This document shows positions 1 to 8,329 of a DNA stretch of 41,505 nucleotides, piece by piece (position 1 is the stretch's first letter; each line of letters begins with the position of its first letter). Origin of the DNA: Mesorhizobium alhagi CCNWXJ12-2 (GTDB taxonomy: Bacteria > Pseudomonadota > Alphaproteobacteria > Rhizobiales > Rhizobiaceae); assembly GCF_000236565.1 (NCBI RefSeq), contig NZ_AHAM01000131.1:1-41505 (forward strand), in the 5' to 3' direction. Below the pieces are notes generated by a model, which did not search any database, was not told the DNA's origin, and was given only the letters and a program-made list of their open reading frames with translations. The position numbers were made by a program, and so were the translations under genes.

Positions 1-1014
1 GAGCGATACGGCGCTCTTTGACGCGGTCATTCCGCCGCCGACCCGCAGCAGGACGCGCGCCTCCGCGGGCGTAAGATCGAAAAGCGTCGTAAGCACTGCT
101 TCCGGCGGCGGCGAAGCGGACGTCGTCGTCGATATGAAGACAGCAGCGCAGGCGGGACGGAAAGTGGCGCGCGCGGTCCCCTCGGTCAGCGGCAGGACAT
201 AAGCGACGGCTGGCGGCTGACCGGCCGCCGAGATCGGCAGTCCAATGCCGCGCGAGCCAAGCGAAGTTTCGGCGTTGGCCGCGCTGGCGATCGCGTCCAG
301 CAAGGCGCGAGCCGTCCTGGGGTTCTGCGCATGAAGCAGTCCGCTTCTGGAAAAAATGGGGCCTTGTGCGGAGAGCATCGCCTCGGCGCGCGAATTCGCG
401 TAGAGGATGGCGCCATTCGCGCCGGTAAGAACGACAGGCGTCGCGAGGTTATCGAGCGCCGCGCGGTAGAGGCTGGCCGCGACCCGCGCCTGGTCGAGCA
501 GATCGCCGATCATGGATGCCCGCCGCAAATGCGGCGAGAGCAATGCCAGGAAACGCTGTTCCTCGGGGGTTATGAAGCCTCTGCTGGCCCGTATCGTATA
601 GCTCACCAGGCCGATCCGGTCCGACGTATGGACGAATTTGGCAATGCAGGCCTCGCGCAATCCCTGCGGCCTGGCCCAGTTCCGATAGAAGGGCGATTGC
701 TGCAGTTCGGCTTCGCTCATGCTCGACAAGGTCGCCGCCGGCGTGTCGATGTCGCCGAGGACCGCTGCCTTCAGCCCTGGAATTCCTTCAAAATCATATT
801 CCTGGAGAGCGCGCATCTGCGCCGGATCCCAGGGCGATTGAGCCGCGAAACGGCCGCGGTTGTCGTCGGCGCCGGCCAGGGCGATGGTTGTATAGGCGGC
901 GTCGACGGCTTGTGTGATCCGGACCAATACGTCAGTCCAGATCTCCGAGTTTAAAGCACAATCGTAGATGTCGCCAACGATCGACGACAGCAGTTCCTGG
1001 CTCAACCTGCTCAA
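1..1014 (-). CDS. LuxR-type helix-turn-helix transcriptional regulator (3' end cut by window start)
   Basis: The minus-strand frame is open for 338 codons from a TTG start at 1014 and runs off the window before its stop. An AGGAG ribosome-binding site lies 5 bases before the TTG, and the reading frame has a stop just upstream with no ATG between, which decides this start. The first 170 residues look like a sensory region (SSIVGDIYDCALNSEIWTD near the start, typical of this rhizobial family). A PAS-like stretch follows (about residues 188-230, with LDNLATPVVLTGANGAILYAN). The C-terminus begins the LuxR DNA-binding domain (LTPAEARVLLRVGGGMT, about 315-332), whose recognition helix is off the window. 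No acyl-homoserine-lactone synthase is nearby, and the sensory part is not an autoinducer domain I recognise. It is divergent from the RTX gene and could control it, but that is inference from position only. Confidence 0.8.
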   Translation of the reverse strand, partial: MSRLSQELLSSIVGDIYDCALNSEIWTDVLVRITQAVDAAYTTIALAGADDNRGRFAAQSPWDPAQMRALQEYDFEGIPGLKAAVLGDIDTPAATLSSMSEAELQQSPFYRNWARPQGLREACIAKFVHTSDRIGLVSYTIRASRGFITPEEQRFLALLSPHLRRASMIGDLLDQARVAASLYRAALDNLATPVVLTGANGAILYANSRAEAMLSAQGPIFSRSGLLHAQNPRTARALLDAIASAANAETSLGSRGIGLPISAAGQPPAVAYVLPLTEGTARATFRPACAAVFISTTTSASPPPEAVLTTLFDLTPAEARVLLRVGGGMTASKSAVSL

Positions 1015-1272
1015 AACGACTCCTGCTATCGCGGTCTCCGCCCCCGGGACGAAGCAGGGCAAGACCGCCAATAGCAAGTTTCACTTCCGCGCGCGGAAAA
1101 TTCGATGCGACGGATTTGGCATCGTCATCCGTTCGGGTGACGACATGCGTCGCCGGCGAGCTTAGTTGAGCGCCCAAACGACGAAACTCCACGAGCATCC
1201 AGGCCGCCTGTTCGGGCCGGGAATGGGCGTTGGCGTGTCGCCCCAACTCCTCAACACGAAAGGCTCTCCGCA

Positions 1273-3447
1273 ATGACCACGACGATTACCAGCAACCTGA
1301 CCACGCAGTTCAATATCACGGCCCCAAACGACAACTGGGTCTTGGCCAATGGCGTTTCGATCAACGTGGCGAACGGTCACGGGATTTTCAACGGCGGAGC
1401 CTACCACGACAGCGTCGTCGAAGTGCGAGGCCACATAACGGCGAACGCCACCTACAAGGCGGGCGTCTACTCCGACGGTTTGGACGCCATTTTGAGCGTT
1501 GCCGATCTCGGCACTATTCATGCCTACAATGGCATGGCTTTTTACGGCGACGGTACGGCGGCTGACAACCACGGCATCATTACCGCTTCGAATATTGGCA
1601 TGTACGGCAATGGAAACGATATCAAAATTTCCAATTTCGGCTCCATTGTAGCGGAGGCTGGAATATATGTAGAGGCTGCGTCGAATCACTCTCAAATAGA
1701 GAATAATGGAAAAATCGAAGGATACTCCGGTATCATCTCGGTGAATAGCAGATTAGATATTAAACTTGGTTCGCAAAGCGTAATTGATGTTCAAGGTATT
1801 GGCATCATATCACAAGGACAACTTACAACTTACGTTGAAAATTACGGATTTATAAAATCCGCCAATCTTGCAATCAAAGGCGGCGACGGCGAAGACATCG
1901 TCATAAACTATGGAAATATCCAAGGGGGAATCTTCCTTGGCGGCGGAAACGATTTTTTTGACAACCGCACCGGGACAATCGATCACGCAGTCGACGGAGG
2001 CCTTGGTGACGATTACTACGTATTTGGCGCTAAGCCGTTCATTATTATCGATAGCGGTGGAAACGACACAATTGGTACCGAGATCACTCGCAGCCTGGCG
2101 TCGTATGGCAATATCGAAAATCTGCATCTGTGGGGAAGCGCCAACATCAATGGCACCGGTAATCAACTTGCAAACGTCATCTCAGGCAATTCCGGCAACA
2201 ACATTCTCGACGGTGGCGCGGACAATATAGTCGATCAGCTTGAGGGCCGAGAGGGCAATGACACCTACGTCCTTGGCGCTGGGTTCGACATAGTAATTGA
2301 GAGCATTTTTCCATCTGCGGCTTTCGTCGGAACCGTCTATGGCGGCGTTGATACTATCACATCGACTATCAGCCGCTCGCTTGGCGACTATGCACATGTC
2401 GAAAACCTGAAACTGCTCGGTTCCGCCAATATCAACGGGACCGGCGATGAAGCCGCAAACGTCATCACAGGCAATTCCGGCAACAACATCCTCAATGGTG
2501 GTGGCGGCAACGACACGCTCAACGGCGGAGCTGGCGCGGACGCTATGTTCGGCGGCACAGGCGACGACATCTACATCGTAGCCGCGGCAGGCGACACCAC
2601 CATCGAGAATGCCGGCGAAGGTACCGACACGGTGCGCTCCTATATCGACTGGGTGCTGGCCAACAATGTCGAGCGGCTGGAGCTGCAGGGCTCAGGCAAT
2701 CTGAACGGCACCGGCAATGCGCTCAATAACACGCTGGTCGGCAATTCCGGCAACAATTTGCTCAACGGCGGCGCAGGAAACGACTACATGGTCGGTGGTG
2801 GCGGGGATGACACTTTCATCGTCGCCGCGGCCGGGGACATCACGGTGGAAAGTGCCGGCGGCGGCACTGACACGGTTCGCTCCTACATAAACTGGACGTT
2901 GGGAGCCAACGTCGAGCGGCTGGAACTTCAGGGCTCGTCGAACCTCAACGGAACCGGCAACAGCTTGAACAATACGCTGGTCGGCAATTCCGGAAACAAC
3001 AGCCTGAGTGGTGGCGATGGGAATGACTACATCACCGGCGGCGCCGGTAATGACACGCTCACCGGAGGTGTCGGCAACGACACGCTGATCGGCGGCGCAG
3101 GCAGCGATAGTCTCAATGGCGGTGCGGGAAACGACCGGTTCGATTTCGACCTGGTTTCCCACAGTCCGGTCGGACCGGCGCTTCGCGACTCGATTGTTGG
3201 CGGCTTCAGCCATGGCTTCGACCTGATCGATCTCGCGACTATCGACGCCAACACGCTCGTCGCCGGCAACCAGGCCTTCTCCTTCATCGGCTCAGCAGCA
3301 TTCTCTGGAGCGGCCGGCCAGCTACGCTATACCAACTACAACGGCACCGTGATCATCGACGCCGATGTGAACGGCGATTCAATCGCCGACATGCAAATCC
3401 TGGTCGCCGGCACCAGCTTCATGACGGGAACCGATTTCGTTCTCTAG
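1273..3447 (+). CDS. RTX-type calcium-binding repeat protein, probably secreted by a type I system
   Basis: This 724-residue protein has no Sec signal peptide. Its first roughly 280 residues are rich in Gly, Asn and Ile and resemble a beta-solenoid. From about residue 281 a unit starting I/VE-N/R-L and carrying N-I/L-NGTG and GNSGNN recurs four times with spacings of 95, 90 and 81 residues, each followed by GGxGND nonapeptides that bind calcium in RTX proteins. The last 120 residues (from about NDRFDFD) match the serralysin/M10-type C-terminal region that carries the uncleaved type I secretion signal. No catalytic motif is visible, so an adhesin or surface-layer role is more likely than a protease; no type I transporter genes are in the window. 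The ATG has a modest AAGG ribosome-binding site. Bases 1681-1860 are much more AT-rich than the rest of the gene. Confidence 0.88.
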   Translation: MTTTITSNLTTQFNITAPNDNWVLANGVSINVANGHGIFNGGAYHDSVVEVRGHITANATYKAGVYSDGLDAILSVADLGTIHAYNGMAFYGDGTAADNHGIITASNIGMYGNGNDIKISNFGSIVAEAGIYVEAASNHSQIENNGKIEGYSGIISVNSRLDIKLGSQSVIDVQGIGIISQGQLTTYVENYGFIKSANLAIKGGDGEDIVINYGNIQGGIFLGGGNDFFDNRTGTIDHAVDGGLGDDYYVFGAKPFIIIDSGGNDTIGTEITRSLASYGNIENLHLWGSANINGTGNQLANVISGNSGNNILDGGADNIVDQLEGREGNDTYVLGAGFDIVIESIFPSAAFVGTVYGGVDTITSTISRSLGDYAHVENLKLLGSANINGTGDEAANVITGNSGNNILNGGGGNDTLNGGAGADAMFGGTGDDIYIVAAAGDTTIENAGEGTDTVRSYIDWVLANNVERLELQGSGNLNGTGNALNNTLVGNSGNNLLNGGAGNDYMVGGGGDDTFIVAAAGDITVESAGGGTDTVRSYINWTLGANVERLELQGSSNLNGTGNSLNNTLVGNSGNNSLSGGDGNDYITGGAGNDTLTGGVGNDTLIGGAGSDSLNGGAGNDRFDFDLVSHSPVGPALRDSIVGGFSHGFDLIDLATIDANTLVAGNQAFSFIGSAAFSGAAGQLRYTNYNGTVIIDADVNGDSIADMQILVAGTSFMTGTDFVL

Positions 3448-3548
3448 AGGCACATGCCAACTGGCTTGGCCGAAAACTCGCGCTGCCTTCTGCTGTGAAT
3501 CGCGCCCAAGGAAGCATGGCTTGGTTTGTCGGCCGACCGACCCTCCCC

Positions 3549-4346
3549 TCACCCGTTGGCGCGGGCGACGGCCCGTTTAGCCATGACCACGATCAGGTTC
3601 GCCCTATACTCGGCCGAGGCGTGGATGTCGGTCATCAGGCTATCCGCCGGCACGCTGAGCCCGTCGAGCGCCGACGGGTCGAAATTGTTGGCCAGCGCGG
3701 CTTCGATTTCGGCCGACCGGAACACGCCGTCGTCGCCGGCGCCGGTGACGGCCGCCCTCACCCCGCTATCGCCCGTGGCCACGAACACGCCGACGATGGC
3801 GTAGCGCGAGGCCGGGTTGCGGAATTTCTCGTAGGCCGCCTTGGCCGGCGCGGTGAAGCGCACCGCGGCGATGATCTCGCCCTCCTCCAGCGCGGTTTCG
3901 AACTGGCCGGTGAAGAAATCGTCGGCCGCGATCTCGCGACGGTCGGTGACGATGGTGGCAGCGAGCGCCAGCAGCGCCGCAGGATAATCGGCCGCCGGAT
4001 CGTTGTTGGCAATCGAGCCGCCGATCGTGCCCATGTGGCGGACATGCGGGTCGCCGATCATGCCGGCGAGCCTCGACAGAGCCGGGCACGCCGCCTTGAG
4101 GCCGGCGTCGGCAGCGACCTCGGCATGGGTGGTGCCCGCGCCGATGGTGACGGCCGAGCCGGAAACCTTAACGCCCTTCAACTCCGCAATCCGGCCGATA
4201 TCCACCAGGTCGGAGGGCGCGGCGAGCCTGGTCTTCATCGCCGGGATCAGCGTCATGCCGCCGGCAAGCAGTTTGGCGTCCCCCTGGCCGGCGAGTTTTA
4301 CGGCATCGGCGACGGAGGCGGCGCGGTGGTAGGTGGTTGCGTACAT
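3549..4346 (-). CDS. FAD-binding medium subunit of a xanthine dehydrogenase/CO dehydrogenase-family molybdenum hydroxylase
   Basis: This 265-residue subunit carries FAD and passes electrons from the iron-sulfur subunit to an acceptor. The two FAD-contact motifs of the family are present: AGGMT at residues 28-32 and TIGGS at 107-111, followed by IANNDPAADYPA. The length fits CoxM-like subunits (about 265-290). The frame stays open 22 codons further upstream, but that extension is encoded by an intergenic inverted repeat. The ATG at 4346 has a GGGAGA ribosome-binding site, so it is chosen. It is the last gene of the operon (small, large, medium order) and is convergent with the RTX gene. The repeat-bearing 121-bp gap to the large subunit is unusually long for such an operon. 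Confidence 0.9.
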   Translation of the reverse strand: MYATTYHRAASVADAVKLAGQGDAKLLAGGMTLIPAMKTRLAAPSDLVDIGRIAELKGVKVSGSAVTIGAGTTHAEVAADAGLKAACPALSRLAGMIGDPHVRHMGTIGGSIANNDPAADYPAALLALAATIVTDRREIAADDFFTGQFETALEEGEIIAAVRFTAPAKAAYEKFRNPASRYAIVGVFVATGDSGVRAAVTGAGDDGVFRSAEIEAALANNFDPSALDGLSVPADSLMTDIHASAEYRANLIVVMAKRAVARANG

Positions 4347-4366
4347 GTGGTTTTCTCCCTTCGGGA

Positions 4367-4463
4367 GAAAGCGAATAGGAAGTAGCGAATAGCGAACAGG
4401 GACCGACCCCATTTGCGCCGCGCTTTTCTTCCCTATTCGCTACTCCCTATTCGCTATTCGCTT
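4367..4463. repeat. Imperfect inverted repeat built from GCGAATAG units, between the large and medium hydroxylase subunits
   Basis: The left arm (about 4367-4400) contains GCGAATAGGAAGTAGCGAAT. The right arm (about 4425-4463), read on the opposite strand, is GCGAATAGCGAATAGGGAGT and onward. The arms pair over most of their length with small indels, and each arm is itself a short tandem array of CGAATAG units. The element fills nearly the whole intergenic gap and would form a long hairpin in the operon transcript. It looks like a dispersed extragenic repeat rather than a classical terminator, because no T-run follows. Confidence 0.75.
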
Positions 4464-4467
4464 CTCT

Positions 4468-6813
4468 TCAATGCTTCCGAATCGCCGCCCAGACCTTCTG
4501 CGGCGTTGCAGGCATGGTCAGTTCGTCGGTTCCGATGGCGTCGGTGATGGCGTTGATGACCGCGGGCGGCGAGCCGATCGCGCCCGCCTCGCCGCAGCCC
4601 TTCATGCCAAGCGGGTTGCCCGGGCACGGCGTGTTGGAGGTCGAGACCTGGAAGGACGGCAGATCGTCGGCGCGCGGCATGGTGTAATCCATGTAGCTCG
4701 CGGTCAGGAGTTGGCCGCTATCGGGATCGTAATGCGCACCTTCGAGCAGCGCCTGGCCGACGCCCTGCGCGATACCGCCATGCACCTGGCCCTCGACGAT
4801 CATGGGATTGATGATGTTGCCGAAATCGTCGGCCGCCACGAACTGGACGATTTTCGTCACGCCCGTTTCCGGATCGACTTCGACCTCGCAGACGTAGCAG
4901 CCTGCCGGGAAGGTGAAGTTGGAGGGGTCGTAGAAAGCCGTCTCCTTCAGCCCCGGCTCCATGCCGCCCGGCAGATTGTGCGCGGTGTAGGCGGCGAGCG
5001 CCAGTTGGAACCACGGCACAGACTTGTCGGTGCCGGCGACCTTGCAGGCGCCCTCCTCGATGACGATGTCGCCCTCGTCGGCCTCCAGCAGGTGCGCCGC
5101 GATCTTCTTCGCCTTGGCTTCGACCTTGTCGAGCGCCTTGACGATGGCGCTCATGCCGACCGCGCCGGAGCGCGAACCGTAAGTGCCCATGCCCATCTGC
5201 ACCTTGTCGGTGTCGCCATGGACGATCGAGACGGAATCGATCGGCACGCCGAAGCGTTCTGTGACCAACTGGGCGAATGAGGTTTCGTGGCCCTGTCCGT
5301 GACTGTGCGATCCGGTGAGAACCTCGATCGTGCCTACGGCATTGACGCGCACCTCCGCGCTTTCCCACAGGCCGACGCCGGCCCCGAGCGAGCCCACGGC
5401 CGCACTCGGCGCGATGCCGCAAGCCTCGATGTAGCAGGACAGGCCGATGCCGCGCAGCTTGCCGCGCCGCTTCGCCTCTTCCCGGCGCTGCGGGAAGCCC
5501 TGATAGTCGGCGGCCTTCATAGCGGCGTCGAGCGAGGCGGCATAGTCGCCGGCGTCATAGCACATGATGACCGGGGTCTGGTGCGGGAACTCGGTGATAA
5601 AATTCTTGCGGCGCAGTTCGGCCGGCGAAACGCCGAGCTGCCTTGCCGCCGTCTCCATCAGCCGTTCCATGACGAACGTCGCCTCGGGCCGCCCTGCCCC
5701 GCGATAGGCGTCGACCGGCGCGGTGTTCGTGTAGATCGCCTTCACATTGGCGTGGATGGCCGGGATGTTGTACTGCCCCGACAGCAGCGTCGCGTAGAGA
5801 TAGGTCGGCACCGAGCTGGAGAACAGCGACATATAGGCGCCGAAATTGGCCTTGGTCTCGACCTTGAGCCCGATCACCCTGTGATCGCCGTCAAAAGCCA
5901 TTTCGGCATGGGTGGCGTGGTCACGGCCATGCGCATCGGTCAGGAAGCTTTCGGTGCGGTCGCCGACCCATTTGACGGGAACGCCGGTCTTCTTCGACGC
6001 CCACAGGCAGACGATCTCTTCCGGATAGATGAATATCTTGGAGCCGAAGCCACCGCCGACATCGGGGGCGATGACGCGCAACTTGTTTTCCGGTGCGATG
6101 TTGTAGAAGGCGCTCATCACCAGGCGGGCGACATGCGGGTTCTGGCTGGTCGTCCAGCAGGTGTAGTGGTCCTCGGCCTTGTCGTAATGACCGAGCGCCG
6201 CGCGCGGCTCCATCGCGTTCGGAACCAGCCGGTTGTTGGTGATGTCGATCTTGACGACATGCGCGGCCCTGGCGAAGGCGGCGGCGGTTTCGTCGGCATT
6301 GCCGATGTCCCAGTCGAAGATCAGATTGTTGTCGGCTTCCGGGTGGAGCTGCGGCGCGCCGGGTTCCAGCGCCTTGACCGCATCGGTTACCGCCGGTAGT
6401 TCGCGATAGCTTACCTCCACCGCTTCTGCGGCATCCCGCGCCTGACCCTTGGTGTCGGCGACCACGATCGCCACCGCATCGCCGACATAGCGCACCCGGT
6501 CGACCGCCAGCGGCGACCACGCGCCCATCTTCATCGGCGTGCCGTCCTTCGAATGGATCATCCAGCCGCAGATCAGGTTGCCGATGCCATCGGTCTTGAG
6601 CTCGCGCCCGGTGAGCACGCCGACGACGCCAGGCATCGCCTTCGCCGCCTCGACATCGATGCCGGCGATATCGGCATGGGCGTGCGGACTACGCACGAAG
6701 GCCGCGTGCTTCATTCCCGGCAGGACGAAATCATCGACATAGCGCCCGGCGCCGGTAATGAATCTCTTGTCTTCCTTGCGCGCCACGCGGGCGCCAATGC
6801 CTTCAATGCCCAT
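4468..6813 (-). CDS. Molybdopterin-binding large subunit of a molybdenum hydroxylase, form II CoxL-like
   Basis: This 781-residue subunit holds the molybdenum cofactor and the active site of an aerobic-type CO dehydrogenase/xanthine dehydrogenase-family enzyme. The cofactor-binding GGGFGSK is at residues 253-259. The catalytic-loop sequence is AYRGAGR at 369-375, the form II signature; true (form I) CO dehydrogenases have AYRCSFR with the copper-binding cysteine. The conserved catalytic glutamate lies in KGCGEAG near residue 742. The substrate is therefore unknown; form II enzymes may act on aldehydes, heteroaromatics or related compounds. ATG 6813 is preferred over an upstream in-frame ATG because a GGAGGAG ribosome-binding site precedes it. 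No coxDEFG-type maturation genes are in the window. Confidence 0.92.
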   Translation of the reverse strand: MGIEGIGARVARKEDKRFITGAGRYVDDFVLPGMKHAAFVRSPHAHADIAGIDVEAAKAMPGVVGVLTGRELKTDGIGNLICGWMIHSKDGTPMKMGAWSPLAVDRVRYVGDAVAIVVADTKGQARDAAEAVEVSYRELPAVTDAVKALEPGAPQLHPEADNNLIFDWDIGNADETAAAFARAAHVVKIDITNNRLVPNAMEPRAALGHYDKAEDHYTCWTTSQNPHVARLVMSAFYNIAPENKLRVIAPDVGGGFGSKIFIYPEEIVCLWASKKTGVPVKWVGDRTESFLTDAHGRDHATHAEMAFDGDHRVIGLKVETKANFGAYMSLFSSSVPTYLYATLLSGQYNIPAIHANVKAIYTNTAPVDAYRGAGRPEATFVMERLMETAARQLGVSPAELRRKNFITEFPHQTPVIMCYDAGDYAASLDAAMKAADYQGFPQRREEAKRRGKLRGIGLSCYIEACGIAPSAAVGSLGAGVGLWESAEVRVNAVGTIEVLTGSHSHGQGHETSFAQLVTERFGVPIDSVSIVHGDTDKVQMGMGTYGSRSGAVGMSAIVKALDKVEAKAKKIAAHLLEADEGDIVIEEGACKVAGTDKSVPWFQLALAAYTAHNLPGGMEPGLKETAFYDPSNFTFPAGCYVCEVEVDPETGVTKIVQFVAADDFGNIINPMIVEGQVHGGIAQGVGQALLEGAHYDPDSGQLLTASYMDYTMPRADDLPSFQVSTSNTPCPGNPLGMKGCGEAGAIGSPPAVINAITDAIGTDELTMPATPQKVWAAIRKH

Positions 6814-6950
6814 CCGATTTCTCCTCCCAAACCTTGTTGTGAACAAAAATGGGCCGACGGCGGCAGGCGCGTAGGGATAAGCCCTTGAAACGCCGAAGAT
6901 TTATTCGTGTCACCGATCGCCGGCCATGACCTTTTTATCCACGACGAACC

Positions 6951-7439
6951 TCAAGCCGCCTTCCTGCCGCCCGCCGACATCGCGGCCGAGGCAGCCAGTA
7001 TCGCCTTGACAATGTTATGATATCCGGTGCAGCGGCAGATATTGCCTTCCAGCTCCGCTCGCACAGTTGCCTCGTCCAGGCCGTCCGGATGGCGGGCGAT
7101 CATGTCGGTAGCCGCCATGATCATGCCCGGCGTGCAGAACCCGCATTGCAGACCGTGATGCTCCTTGAAGGCGGCCTGCACCGGGTGCAGTTCGGCGCCG
7201 TTCGCAAGTCCTTCAATTGTAACGATATTCGAGCCGGATGCCTGGGCGGCGAGCATCGTGCAGGACTTCACCGCCTTGCCGTCGACATGGACCACGCATG
7301 CGCCGCATTGCGAGGTGTCGCAGCCGACATGGGTGCCGGTCAGGCCGACATGCTCGCGAAGATAATGCACCAGCAGCGTGCGGTCCTCGACCACCCCGCC
7401 GACTTGCCGGCCGTTCACCACCATCGATACTTCGGACAT
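6951..7439 (-). CDS. 2Fe-2S small subunit of a molybdenum hydroxylase, CoxS-like
   Basis: This 162-residue subunit carries two [2Fe-2S] clusters that move electrons from the molybdenum site to FAD. The N-terminal plant-ferredoxin-type cluster uses Cys40, Cys45, Cys48 and Cys60 ([10 protein letters not shown] then SC). The C-terminal cluster uses Cys99, Cys102, Cys135 and Cys137 (QCGFC and CRC). All eight ligands are intact and the length is normal. The start has a strong GAGGAGGG site. It is the first gene of the operon; the large subunit follows after 137 bp and the medium subunit comes last. It is divergent from the maleylacetoacetate isomerase gene, so the 236-bp gap at 7440-7675 should hold both promoters. 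Confidence 0.93.
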   Translation of the reverse strand: MSEVSMVVNGRQVGGVVEDRTLLVHYLREHVGLTGTHVGCDTSQCGACVVHVDGKAVKSCTMLAAQASGSNIVTIEGLANGAELHPVQAAFKEHHGLQCGFCTPGMIMAATDMIARHPDGLDEATVRAELEGNICRCTGYHNIVKAILAASAAMSAGGRKAA

Positions 7440-7675
7440 GTTCCCTCCTCGGCACGTTCAGCCGCCAGGATGCGCGGCCCGGATCGAAATCATACACGGC
7501 TATCGAAGCGGGGGAAGATGCTTCTTTTATCGGATCGGACCAACCCACCAAATAGGTTGCCCGGTGGCGCGCCGCATGGCTTCGTGCCAAGATTTTGGAG
7601 GGAAACGCAGCCGATCCGCTCTCCTGAGCGGCGAAGGCTGGGTGAAACCGGCGTCACCAGCGACGAGGCACGCAA
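7440..7675. promoter_or_regulatory. Divergent intergenic region between the hydroxylase operon and the GST-zeta gene
   Basis: The 236 bp between the two divergent starts hold no credible gene. The only structure I see is a short inverted repeat, CAACC at 7541-7545 and GGTTG at 7555-7559, separated by 9 bases. This is the size of an operator half-site pair but is too short to assign to a regulator family. No strong sigma-70 hexamer pair was recognised. Confidence 0.3.
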
Positions 7676-8326
7676 ATGAGCGAGATCATCCTGCACAATT
7701 ATTACCGCTCCTCGACCTCATACAGGGTGCGGATCGCGCTGGAGATGAAGGGGATAAAATACCGCTACGTGTCGCATCATCTGCGGCTCGGCGAGCATCT
7801 GGAACCCGCCTATCTGGCGGTCAATCCACAAGGCTTGGTGCCGGCGCTGATCTGGAGCGACGGCGCGCTGCTCACACAGTCGCTGGCGATCATGGAATTT
7901 TTGGACGAAATCCAGCCGCAGCCGCCGCTGCTGCCCCCGGACGCGCAGGGACGGGCGCGGGTGCGTATGCTGTCGCAGATGATCGCCTGCGACATCCATC
8001 CGGTGAACAATCTGCGCATATTGACGGCGCTACGCACGCTTTACGGCGCGGGCGACGAGGACGTCGCCAACTGGTTCCGGCACTGGGTCAACGAAACCTT
8101 CCAACCGCTTGAAAAGATTCTGGCAGAAAGCTCGGATACCGGAAAATTCTGCCATGGCGATTCGCCGGGTCTGGCCGACATCTGCCTCGTCGCGCAGGTC
8201 GCCAATAATGCCCGTTTCAACCTCAACATGGTACCTTACCCGGTAATCTCCCGGATCAGTGCCGAATGCCTGACATTGCCGGCCTTCATCAAGGCCGCGC
8301 CCGCCAACCAGCCGGACGCGGAGTGA
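7676..8326 (+). CDS. maiA: Maleylacetoacetate isomerase / zeta-class glutathione S-transferase
   Basis: This 216-residue cytosolic enzyme belongs to the glutathione-dependent family that isomerises maleylacetoacetate to fumarylacetoacetate in tyrosine and homogentisate breakdown. The zeta-class N-terminal signature is seen as RSSTSYRVRIALEMKGI (residues 11-27), where the SSxSxRVRIAL core supplies the catalytic Ser and Arg. NPQGLVPAL and QSLAIMEFLDE form the glutathione site of the thioredoxin-like domain, and the helical C-terminal domain is of normal length. No other homogentisate-pathway genes are near, so the true substrate could be a different cis-enone or halogenated acid. It ends 3 bp from the convergent MaoC-like gene. 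Confidence 0.82.
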   Translation: MSEIILHNYYRSSTSYRVRIALEMKGIKYRYVSHHLRLGEHLEPAYLAVNPQGLVPALIWSDGALLTQSLAIMEFLDEIQPQPPLLPPDAQGRARVRMLSQMIACDIHPVNNLRILTALRTLYGAGDEDVANWFRHWVNETFQPLEKILAESSDTGKFCHGDSPGLADICLVAQVANNARFNLNMVPYPVISRISAECLTLPAFIKAAPANQPDAE

Positions 8327-8329
8327 GCG

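Noticed and set aside
331-954. 207-residue plus-strand open frame near the window start
   Set aside because: It lies opposite the LuxR-type regulator, whose minus-strand frame has recognisable family sequence; the plus frame resembles nothing and is a GC-rich shadow.
932-1273. 113-residue minus-strand open frame between the LuxR and RTX genes
   Set aside because: It overlaps the start of the LuxR gene in another frame, shows no family features, and covers the divergent promoter region.
2113-3110. CRISPR-like or satellite repeats
   Set aside because: The periodicity is in frame and encodes RTX calcium-binding units, so it is protein repeat structure.
4471-6399. Two long plus-strand open frames opposite the hydroxylase large subunit
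   Set aside because: They are Arg/Gly/Ala/Asp-rich antisense shadows of a well-conserved gene.
3549-7439. Annotation of the molybdenum hydroxylase as a true aerobic CO dehydrogenase
   Set aside because: The loop reads AYRGAGR and lacks the cysteine of the form I AYRCSFR signature.
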